From: UBA965 sp040396955
Lineage (GTDB): Bacteria > Chloroflexota > Chloroflexia > Chloroflexales > Roseiflexaceae
DNA: 64,000 nt
Assembly: GCA_040396955.1 (NCBI GenBank)
Contig: JBBAWX010000001.1
Span: 124,001 to 188,000, forward strand
Reading direction: 5' to 3'
In this document: positions 34,282-41,539 of the stretch, one piece after another
How the letters are laid out: each line of letters starts with the position of its first letter
Numbering within the stretch: position 1 is the first letter of the stretch
Program-made: the position numbers and the translations under genes
The notes under the pieces: generated by a model
The model's database searches: none
Seen by the model: only the letters and a program-made list of their open reading frames with translations
What the model was told of the DNA's origin: nothing

Positions 34282-35003
34282 GTGTCTGTGGCGTCCCCCT
34301 CGCTGGAGGTGGTACGCAGTGCCTGGCCACCTTCTTGGAGCGCCCGAACCGCTTTGTGGCACGGGCGCAGCTCCCCGATGGTTCCATCGTACTTGCGCAT
34401 ATCGCCGATCGCGGCCGCCTCATCGAAACCCTCATCCCCGGAGTGCCACTCTGCCTCGTACATCGCCCTGGTGCTCAGCGGGCTACTGCCTGGCAGGCGG
34501 CAGCCGCCCAACGCGCCGACGGTAGCTGGGCGTCGCTCGACACGTTGCTCCCCAATCGGTTGATGCGGCTGGTGCTCGAGCGCCAGTTGCTCCCCATGTT
34601 GCCGCCCTACGACACCGTGCGCCGTGAGGTACAGATCGGCGCGAGTCGCTTTGATTTTGTGCTCGAAGGCGGCCCCAAGCAGATCGTCGTTGAGGTGAAA
34701 TCGGCCGGGCGGGTGCATGCGCGCCGTGCACTCGTGCCGGATGCGCCGAGTGTGCGGGCGACGCGCCACGTCAGCGAATTAATGGCACTCATGCACACCG
34801 GAGTTGCCACCGCCCTAGTGGTGGTGGCTCAAGGCGAAGCGGATTCTGTTGCCATCGATGATGCAATTGATCCGGCGTTGTCGACGACGACGCGCATGGC
34901 CGCTGAAGCCGGGGTGCAGTGCATCGGGGTTTCAGCACGATTTAACACAAATGGGTTATACTTCCTACAGACAATCCCTCTCCACCCCGCAGTTTTGATG
35001 TAA
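34278..35003 (+). CDS. sfsA: SfsA family DNA/RNA nuclease-like protein
   Basis: A 241-residue SfsA (named for sugar fermentation stimulation). An N-terminal OB-like region (FLERPNRFVARAQL, AHIADRGRLIETLIPGVP) precedes a restriction-endonuclease-like core with RFDFVLEGG and VEVKSAGRV, the D...ExK metal site. It is proposed to bind or cut nucleic acid, but its role is not established. It is translationally coupled to the crotonase gene. Some positions that are usually conserved, such as the Cys of the NTGR segment, differ here (ADRGRL). Confidence 0.85.
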   Translation: MSVCGVPLAGGGTQCLATFLERPNRFVARAQLPDGSIVLAHIADRGRLIETLIPGVPLCLVHRPGAQRATAWQAAAAQRADGSWASLDTLLPNRLMRLVLERQLLPMLPPYDTVRREVQIGASRFDFVLEGGPKQIVVEVKSAGRVHARRALVPDAPSVRATRHVSELMALMHTGVATALVVVAQGEADSVAIDDAIDPALSTTTRMAAEAGVQCIGVSARFNTNGLYFLQTIPLHPAVLM

Positions 35004-35027
35004 GTTTGTTACCCGAAGGAGGGTTTC

Positions 35028-36356
35028 ATGTTTGCAGGCACGCGCGAACAACGCGGATGGTATTTCTTCGATTGGGCGGTTTCCGCCTACTCTACCACGG
35101 TGATTGCAGTATTTCTTGGACCATACCTGACAAGTATTGCCAATGCGGCGGCCGACGCCAACGGCATGGTATACCCGCTTGGGCCTGGTATTCCAGTAGC
35201 GGCAGGGGCGTTTTTTGCATATGTGACCTCGTTGTCCGTATTATTGCAGGTCTTCTTTCTGCCCATTCTTGGTGCGATTGCCGACTACACCACTCTCAAG
35301 CGCCGCATGCTGGGGATTTTTTCGTATGTGGCGACATTTGCCGTCCTGTTGATGTTTTTTCTCGAAGGGACGAATTACCTCTATGGCGGCGTGTTGTATC
35401 TTGTGGCCAATCTTTGTTTTGGCGCCTCCATGGTCTTTTACAACGCCTTTTTGCCCGAAATTGCTGCGCCGGACGAGCGCGACACGGTCTCATCACGTGG
35501 CTATGCAATGGGGTATCTCGGTGGTGGACTGTTGTTGTTGGTCAATCTGGTCATTTTTACCATGCACGAGCAATTCGGCATCGACAGTGGGCTAGCGGTG
35601 CGGATTTGTTTGGCGTCGGCTGGCGTGTGGATGGCCGTCTTTATTCCGATTACACTTACGCGTGTCCGTCAGGGGACGGCAATCCGGCAGCTTGATGCAG
35701 GGCAATCGGTGATGAGTGCTGGTTTCAAGCAACTGGGTGAAACCATGAAAAACGCCGGTCACTACCCACAGACACTGCTGTTTTTGGTGGCATATTTGCT
35801 CTACAATGATGGTGTGCAGACCGTGATTGCCATGTCGTCGACGTTTGGCACACAAGAGCTCGGCATGGAAGATACCACGCTGATTATTACCATCCTCATG
35901 GTGCAATTTGTGGCCTGGTTTGGCGCACTCGGATTTTCGGCGGTCGCCAAACGGATTGGTGCCAAGCAAGCAATCATGATAAGTTTGCTGGTGTGGACGG
36001 CGCTGACCTTCGTCACCTACTTCATCGCGCGTGGGAGTGTAGTACAATTCTTAGCGTTGGGAGCTGGCATTGCCATCGTCTTGGGTGGTACGCAAGCGTT
36101 AAGTCGTTCGGTGTTTGCCCAGATGATCCCCAAAGGCAAAGAGGCGGAGTACTACAGTTTGTACGAAGTGAGCGAACGCGGGACGAGCTGGATCGGGCCA
36201 CTCGTATTTGGTTTGATCTACCAGTTCACGAGTTCGTACCGCTTGGCGCTGGTGATGATTGCAGCGTTCTTCATCATCGGGTTGGTGTTGCTTGCCTTTG
36301 TGAATGTGCGGCGCGCCATCACCGAGGCCGGCAACGATGTCCCTGCAGTTGTGTAA
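35028..36356 (+). CDS. MFS transporter, UMF1/Atg22-like family
   Basis: A 442-residue protein with about 12 membrane segments. The opening RGWYFFDWAVSAYSTTV and the motifs LGAIADYTTLKRRML, FYNAFLPEIAAPDERDTVSSRGYAMGY (19 of these residues form the conserved loop) and GGTQALSRSVFAQMIP are typical of the UMF1 family related to yeast vacuolar effluxer Atg22. The bacterial substrate is unknown. GAAGGAGGG lies just before the ATG. Loosely linked to the sfsA unit, 24 bases upstream. Confidence 0.88.
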   Translation: MFAGTREQRGWYFFDWAVSAYSTTVIAVFLGPYLTSIANAAADANGMVYPLGPGIPVAAGAFFAYVTSLSVLLQVFFLPILGAIADYTTLKRRMLGIFSYVATFAVLLMFFLEGTNYLYGGVLYLVANLCFGASMVFYNAFLPEIAAPDERDTVSSRGYAMGYLGGGLLLLVNLVIFTMHEQFGIDSGLAVRICLASAGVWMAVFIPITLTRVRQGTAIRQLDAGQSVMSAGFKQLGETMKNAGHYPQTLLFLVAYLLYNDGVQTVIAMSSTFGTQELGMEDTTLIITILMVQFVAWFGALGFSAVAKRIGAKQAIMISLLVWTALTFVTYFIARGSVVQFLALGAGIAIVLGGTQALSRSVFAQMIPKGKEAEYYSLYEVSERGTSWIGPLVFGLIYQFTSSYRLALVMIAAFFIIGLVLLAFVNVRRAITEAGNDVPAVV

Positions 36357-36395
36357 ATCAGGTGTGATTCACGGCATCTTGTAAAGAGGAGACCC

Positions 36396-38672
36396 ATGAC
36401 AGTTTCGCAAGAATATCGCACCCTCGGGAAGCGACACAAACTCATCGATGCCCCCGAAAAATTAGTCGGGTCAGCTCAGTACACCGGAGATCTACATTTG
36501 CCTGGCATGTTGCATGCTCGGCCGGTGTTGAGCCCATATGCCCATGCGCACATTACTGGTATCGACAAAAGCGCTGCACTCGCAGTGCCCGGCGTGGTGG
36601 CAGTCTTGACCGCTGCCGATCTGCCCACCAAAGACCGTCCGGTGAATTCACGTTCGAGTGCCGTGCTAGCGCACGACAAGGTGTTGTTCCGTGGGCATCC
36701 GGTTGTGGTGGTGGTCGCCGAATCAGAAGCTGCCGCCAAAGATGGGGCTGATGCGGTGGTCGTCGAATACGAACCACTTCCAGCCATCGTTGACGTAGAG
36801 TATGCCACGTCGGCCGATGCCCCGATTATCTGGCCCAACGGATTGCCCAAAGACGGCATCGATTTGACGGCTGCTCATGCGGCAGTGGATAAAGGAAGTG
36901 ATGGTGCGGCACGTGCTCCATCCAACTTGCATGAAGAAACCACCTTTCAACGGGGGAATGTGGAGCAAGCCATCGCTCGTGCCGATGTGGTGATTTCACG
37001 GCGCTACACGACGCCCATGGTGCATCAGGGCTATCTTGAGCCGCATGCGGTGGTTGCTGAGCCGTTTCCGGTCAGGGGTGAAATAACGGTATACACCAGC
37101 ACTCAAGGCCAATTTGGGGTGCGTGACGAAGTCGCACGACTGTTGTCATTGCCCAAGTCGAAGGTGCGTGTAATCCCCATGGTTGTTGGGGGGGGCTTTG
37201 GTGCCAAATACGGCATCCTTGACCCACTTGCCGCCGCCGTCGCATGGACCATGCGACGACCAGTCAAAGTCGTGTTGACACGCAGCGAAGATTTTTTAAC
37301 CACGACACCCTCACCAGCCACGATTATTGACCTGACCATTGCCGCCGCCAACGACGGCACCTTGCTTGGTCTTGATGCCGTGGTCACGCTCGACAACGGT
37401 GTCTTCCCGTTTACGTTGGGCGGCATTGTGGGGATTTTGCTGGGCGGTTACTACAAGTGTGATCATGTGCGCATCGTAGCCCGTGAAGTACTCACCCATA
37501 AGCTTCAGGGTGGCGCCTATCGTGCCCCGGGAGCGCCTTCGGCCACCTTTGCGATTGAGTCGAGCATCGACGATTTGGCGCGTCAGCTGGGGCGTGATCC
37601 GCTTGAGCTACGTCTGCAAATCTGTGTCGACGAAGGTGATTACATGGGCAACGGCGATCGCTGGCCCAACATCGGGTTGCGGCAGTGTTTGACGGCAATC
37701 CAACAGCACCCAATGTGGCAGACGCGGACCAGCGAACCCAATACGGGTTGGGGACTCGCCATCGGTGGTTGGCCGTGTGGTATGTCGCCGGCCGCTTCGG
37801 TCTGTCGCATCGACAGCGACGGCGCAGTTCGCATCCATGTCGGGTCTGTGGACATCTCGGGTGTCAATAGCTCGTTGGTGCTCGTCGCCGCCGAAATTCT
37901 CGACATCCACCCCGATCGCATTCAGCTCATCCAAGGGGATACTCTGACCGGTCCTCGTGCCGGCCCGAGTGGTGGCAGTCAAACCACCTACAGCGTGTCC
38001 GGTGCCGTGGCAGCAGCTGCGAAAGCCGTCCGCCAGAAGTTGCTTGACACGGCCGCCGATCATTTTGAGGCGAGCCCGGCCGATCTCGTGCTTCGTGATG
38101 GCGTCGTGAGTGTCAAAGGTTTCCCCGACAAGGCCATGGAAATTGGCCAAATTGCCGAGCTAGCCGAAAATCGTGCGGGTGGTAATGGCCCGATTGTAGC
38201 TGAAGGTACGGCAGCCGTGGCCGAAAACGCCCCCGGCTTTGTGGCGCATCTCGCCAAAGTCCACGTCGACCCTGACACCGGCCATGTGACGCCGCTCCAG
38301 TACCTTGCCGTACAAGATGTCGGCTTTGCCTTGAATCCCACCCTGGTGGAAGGTCAAATCCACGGTGGTGTGGCCCAAGGGTTGGGCTGGGCATTGCATG
38401 AAGCCATGATTTACGACGAGTATGGTCAGTTGCTGACTGCGAGCTTCATGGATTACAGTTTGCCTTCCTTCGACGCTCTGCCCGACATTGAAGTGGTCAT
38501 GGTGCACAATCCTGCGCCACTCGGTCCCTTCGGTGCCCGTGGTATCGGTGAGCCACCGATTACCGCAGGTGCGGCGGCCGTTGCCAACGCCGTCCGCTCC
38601 GCCTGTGGCGCACGGGTTGCCGATTTGCCCCTCAAAGACGAGCGTGTATGGCGCGCCATGCACCAAGCATAG
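36396..38672 (+). CDS. Xanthine dehydrogenase family molybdopterin-binding subunit
   Basis: A 758-residue molybdenum hydroxylase large subunit. It has VGSAQYTGDLHLPGMLHA at the start, GGGFGAKYGI (Mo cofactor contact), LQGGAYRAPGAPSATFA, GPSGGSQTTY and the C-terminal GARGIGEPP with the catalytic Glu. CO dehydrogenase CoxL carries a Cys in an AYxCSFR loop; here the matching loop is AYRAPGAP, so it is not CoxL. The usual FAD and 2Fe-2S partner subunits are absent from both sides, making this an orphan. GAGGAG precedes the ATG. The true substrate (purine, aldehyde or other) is unresolved. Confidence 0.9.
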   Translation: MTVSQEYRTLGKRHKLIDAPEKLVGSAQYTGDLHLPGMLHARPVLSPYAHAHITGIDKSAALAVPGVVAVLTAADLPTKDRPVNSRSSAVLAHDKVLFRGHPVVVVVAESEAAAKDGADAVVVEYEPLPAIVDVEYATSADAPIIWPNGLPKDGIDLTAAHAAVDKGSDGAARAPSNLHEETTFQRGNVEQAIARADVVISRRYTTPMVHQGYLEPHAVVAEPFPVRGEITVYTSTQGQFGVRDEVARLLSLPKSKVRVIPMVVGGGFGAKYGILDPLAAAVAWTMRRPVKVVLTRSEDFLTTTPSPATIIDLTIAAANDGTLLGLDAVVTLDNGVFPFTLGGIVGILLGGYYKCDHVRIVAREVLTHKLQGGAYRAPGAPSATFAIESSIDDLARQLGRDPLELRLQICVDEGDYMGNGDRWPNIGLRQCLTAIQQHPMWQTRTSEPNTGWGLAIGGWPCGMSPAASVCRIDSDGAVRIHVGSVDISGVNSSLVLVAAEILDIHPDRIQLIQGDTLTGPRAGPSGGSQTTYSVSGAVAAAAKAVRQKLLDTAADHFEASPADLVLRDGVVSVKGFPDKAMEIGQIAELAENRAGGNGPIVAEGTAAVAENAPGFVAHLAKVHVDPDTGHVTPLQYLAVQDVGFALNPTLVEGQIHGGVAQGLGWALHEAMIYDEYGQLLTASFMDYSLPSFDALPDIEVVMVHNPAPLGPFGARGIGEPPITAGAAAVANAVRSACGARVADLPLKDERVWRAMHQA

Positions 38673-38686
38673 TAGGTACGGTGAGT

Positions 38687-38716
38687 CGCCCGGAAGATCG
38701 ATTGATCTGCCGGGCG
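38687..38716 (+). terminator. Hairpin after the molybdenum hydroxylase gene
   Basis: CGCCCGG at 38687-38693 pairs with CCGGGCG at 38710-38716, with AGATC/GATCT inside after one mismatch. No T run follows, so it may stabilise the upstream mRNA end rather than terminate. It lies 29 bases before the thioredoxin-like gene. Confidence 0.45.
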
Positions 38717-38745
38717 CTACCATTGCCACTACAAAGGAAGATCTC

Positions 38746-39108
38746 ATGCGCCGTCGCAACATCCTAGGGGCCAGCGTTGCGCTGCTACTAGTCGCATGCG
38801 GAGCCCCAGCGCCGGCACCGTTGTCCGGCCCGGCGCTGGTGTTTTTTTATACCGAACAGTGAGTGCCTTGACAGCAGTCGTACCCCATCGTGTATGGGAT
38901 AGCCGAACGTCATCAAGCACAACTCGCTTGGTATGCCCTTGATTATCAGCGTGCCGATGTCCGCACCATCGCTGCCTACTACGCCGTTAAGTCGCATCCG
39001 GTCACCCTGCTCATCGATGCAACGGGACAGGTGCGTTTGCGGGTAAATGGCATCCCCGATGCTACAACCATTGAGCAGGCAGTATCCCGGCTCATCTCCG
39101 TACCGTGA
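38746..39108 (+). CDS. Candidate UxxU selenoprotein: thioredoxin-like lipoprotein with two in-frame TGA
   Basis: One frame from the ATG at 38746 (AAGGAAG eight bases upstream) to a TGA at 39106-39108 gives 120 residues if two internal TGA codons, 38860-38862 and 38869-38871, are read through. Residues 1-18 are a lipoprotein signal (NILGASVALLLVAC, Cys18 lipidated). The thioredoxin fold follows: LVFFYTEQ, then position 39 (TGA), Val-Pro, position 42 (TGA), QQSYPIV, a helix, AWYALDY, and KSHPVTLLIDATGQVRLRVNG with the cis-proline at Pro85, 46 residues after position 39, close to the spacing in thioredoxin. The two TGA codons thus sit exactly where CVPC is expected. TGA is a normal stop for neighbouring genes, so selenocysteine is the simplest reading. 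A standard caller would give a 38-residue stub plus a 72-residue GTG-started piece. The alternative is a pseudogene with two coincident nonsense changes. Confidence 0.72.
38881..38901 (+). promoter_or_regulatory. Candidate bacterial SECIS hairpin
   Basis: CCCAT at 38884-38888 pairs with ATGGG at 38894-38898 around the loop CGTGT; beyond one C·A mismatch, TA pairs with TA. The loop has a G in its second position, and that G is 19 nt after the second TGA and 28 nt after the first. Both distances suit the known bacterial SECIS rule (loop roughly 16-37 nt from the UGA, G in the first two loop positions), so one element could serve both codons. Confidence 0.55.
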
Positions 39109-39177
39109 CCGGGTGATACGGTGGGCGGTGCGTCGCTCTGCGCATGCCGTGGGTCGTGTTCTTGCAAAAAGGTAACC

Positions 39178-41100
39178 ATGATGACCTCTATCATCACATT
39201 CATCCGGCGGGTACCGCCTCTTTGGGGATACCTTTGCGAATGCGCCATGGTGTTTTTGGCATGGTACTGGTATATCGGCAATGTGTGGTCGGGGCTACAG
39301 GTGCCGATTGGTATCGAATACCCACGCAACATGCATTCGTTGTTTGTGTGGGAGCTTTTGCAACAATGTGGCAGTTGTGCCTGGTGGGCCAACGTCAATG
39401 GTGGTTACCCGGTATTCGCCGATGTATTCGGGTCTTTTTTGCATCCCATTGCCTTCATCGCCACCCTGAAACTCGGTGCCATTGCTGGGAGTGCGGTCAC
39501 GGTTGCGTGGGCGTTTCTGTTAATCGGAGTGGCTGGTTGGTATTTTGGCTGGCGTTTTGGGCTCCACCCTGTGGCGCGTGTCTGGCTGAGTATTGCTTTG
39601 ATGTACGGTGGACACATGGCGAGCCGCCTCGAGCTCGGCACCGTGGGGATGACGCTGTCGTTGGCGGCTGCCTGGTTGTGCATGGTGGGACTTTTTGATT
39701 ATTTGGAGCGTCCCAGCCTTGTCAAGGCAGTACTCAACGGGGTGTTCATTGGCACATTTCTGGTATCAGGGCAGGGCTACATGCAGCTGGCCCTGGTGCT
39801 GAGTATTCCGTTGTGGGGGTGTTTGGCCTGGTACTGGGGCTGGTTTCGCCAACCTCGGCACATCATCGTGCACCACCTCGGCTGGATGTTGGGAATCGCC
39901 CTCCTGATTGCAGCTCCTCTGGTGCTCAACAACCTGGTGTACGGCAGGTATTTTGCCAAATTCGGTGATATCAATCTCATCATGGCACAGCCCATGGAGC
40001 GCGTATTTTTGAATCTGATGCTCGATGATTTCGAGTTGAGTAAATCCGATCTGTACAACCCACTCCCCTATCCGTGGGCCTACAGTGTCTTTATCGGGGT
40101 GCAACCGGTGTTGTTGGCTTGTGCATTGTGGGCATTGATTCGCCAGCCCGTGCATCGTGCCATGGCCGTGTTTTTGGCCGTGTTTGCACTCGTGCAGTTG
40201 TTTTTGGCCAGTATGGAGCCGCTCAAATGGCTCATTGCGACCCAGATTCGCTGGCTGGCCGATAATGCGGCCGTCCTCCGCTTCTTGCTCTTGCTCAATG
40301 GTCTAGTTGCGGTGGCCGTGTTGGCGCTGGCAGCACTGGGTCTGCATGCCCTCTTGACGGCGCCGTGGTGGCAAGCTCTGGGCCAGCGCATTAGAAAAGC
40401 GAGCTGGCTCCTGCCAGTGCTCGGTGGTGGCCTAATCGTCGCAGTATTGGGGGGGCACCTGTGGCAACTCTATCAGTTCGGTCGTATTTGGATTCACGTG
40501 ACCCCGGCTCGTACCGGTGACACCAATCTCATTGGCCATGACATCGCCAATCAACCATTGGGGTATGTGGACCTCGAAGGGGATTGGATGATTTTTACAC
40601 TACTCGATGAACGCATCAAAATCAGTGATTTGCACATGTCGTGGTGGATCCACCAAAGTACCCCACCACCCGCTCGATACCGGGTCACGCAAGAGCTAAC
40701 CCCCGGATTTACACTGCTTCACGAATATTGGGATGGCTGGAAGCTTATCGGGCGTACCGACCCGGCGTTCGCCTATGCGGCCTTCATCGATGCCACTGGT
40801 GTCCCGAGTGAGTGCCAAGCCACCGCGCTGGGCGGGCACGTCGATGTCGCCTGTACAGCATCATCACCCGGCTTCGTGCACGTCTACGAGCATGCGTTAC
40901 CGGGCTGGATTGCCACCGTCAACGGTACCATGGTGCCGGTTGAAACCCAAGATGGCTGGATACGCGTGCCAGTGCCTGCCGGTCCGGTAGCAGTCTCGTT
41001 TCGATTTGCGCCGTGGCAGGCACCGGCAGGACTGGTGCTTGCCGGGGTGGGCTGGTGCTTGGCCGTCTATCAGCTGTTGCGCCGGTATACGCAGCCCTAG
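39178..41100 (+). CDS. Large polytopic membrane protein (YfhO-like)
   Basis: About 640 residues with 11-12 membrane helices in the first 450, then an extracytoplasmic C-terminal domain (about 460-615) and a last membrane helix. The early segment IEYPRNMHSLFVWELLQQC and the loop GGYPVFADVFGSFLHP resemble the YfhO/GT-C-like glycosyltransferase superfamily, which modifies cell-surface polymers using lipid-linked sugars. The C-terminal ALPGWIATVNGTMVPVE is a beta-rich segment typical of YfhO. Substrate unknown. The start is one of two adjacent ATGs (39178 or 39181) after AAGGT; an upstream GTG-started extension is Cys-rich and improbable. Confidence 0.7.
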   Translation: MMTSIITFIRRVPPLWGYLCECAMVFLAWYWYIGNVWSGLQVPIGIEYPRNMHSLFVWELLQQCGSCAWWANVNGGYPVFADVFGSFLHPIAFIATLKLGAIAGSAVTVAWAFLLIGVAGWYFGWRFGLHPVARVWLSIALMYGGHMASRLELGTVGMTLSLAAAWLCMVGLFDYLERPSLVKAVLNGVFIGTFLVSGQGYMQLALVLSIPLWGCLAWYWGWFRQPRHIIVHHLGWMLGIALLIAAPLVLNNLVYGRYFAKFGDINLIMAQPMERVFLNLMLDDFELSKSDLYNPLPYPWAYSVFIGVQPVLLACALWALIRQPVHRAMAVFLAVFALVQLFLASMEPLKWLIATQIRWLADNAAVLRFLLLLNGLVAVAVLALAALGLHALLTAPWWQALGQRIRKASWLLPVLGGGLIVAVLGGHLWQLYQFGRIWIHVTPARTGDTNLIGHDIANQPLGYVDLEGDWMIFTLLDERIKISDLHMSWWIHQSTPPPARYRVTQELTPGFTLLHEYWDGWKLIGRTDPAFAYAAFIDATGVPSECQATALGGHVDVACTASSPGFVHVYEHALPGWIATVNGTMVPVETQDGWIRVPVPAGPVAVSFRFAPWQAPAGLVLAGVGWCLAVYQLLRRYTQP

Positions 41101-41107
41101 TCGGCGG

Positions 41108-41527
41108 TTAGCGCCGGTGTACCTCGACGCGCACATTGCCTTCACCACTCAACAAATTGAGGAGCAGTGTGGTAAATGAAATCACCAGCGCCCCGACGAG
41201 TGCATCTGTAAAAGTCAGAATTTGGAAGTTGATACCCAAGAAATCGGCAAAATATGCGGTCATGAGGAGGAGTGTGGCGTTGATGACCACCGTGAAAAGC
41301 CCCAGTGTGAGCACAATCATTGAGCAGGTCAGCAGGGTCAAAATCGGCTTGATGAGCTGATTGATGACACTAAAAATGGCCGCAATGACGCCAAGTTGCC
41401 ACCCAGGACCAGTGAATTCAATGCCTGGCACCAAGTACATGGCTGCGAAAATGGCCAGTGAGGTAATCAGCCAGCGTAAAATCATGCTCCGAATGGATTC
41501 AAAGGTCGTCGGTCGTTGCTCTGACAT
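41108..41527 (-). CDS. Phage holin family 4-like membrane protein (YvlD type)
   Basis: A 139-residue protein with four membrane helices and the family pattern LRWLITSLAIFAAMYLVPGI followed by FSVINQLIKPILTLLT and LGLFTVVINATLLLMTAYF. Despite the Pfam name (4-TMS phage holin), most members are chromosomal with no phage link, and no phage gene is nearby. Function unknown. AGGAGGAAGG lies just upstream of the ATG. It begins 12 bases after the helicase stop, as the last gene of the minus-strand run. Confidence 0.85.
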   Translation of the reverse strand: MSEQRPTTFESIRSMILRWLITSLAIFAAMYLVPGIEFTGPGWQLGVIAAIFSVINQLIKPILTLLTCSMIVLTLGLFTVVINATLLLMTAYFADFLGINFQILTFTDALVGALVISFTTLLLNLLSGEGNVRVEVHRR

Positions 41528-41539
41528 GGTGCCTTCCTC

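Noticed and set aside
38746..39108. Reassignment of TGA to an amino acid in the whole genome
   Set aside because: Many clearly complete genes in the window end at TGA at the expected family length, including coupled ATGA and GTGA overlaps.
38890..39108. Independent 72-residue protein starting at GTG 38890
   Set aside because: It has no ribosome binding site and begins in the middle of a thioredoxin fold; it is the second part of the TGA-interrupted gene.
41108..41527. Prophage remnant indicated by the holin-like gene
   Set aside because: This holin family is mostly chromosomal and no other phage gene is nearby; it sits in a housekeeping gene run.
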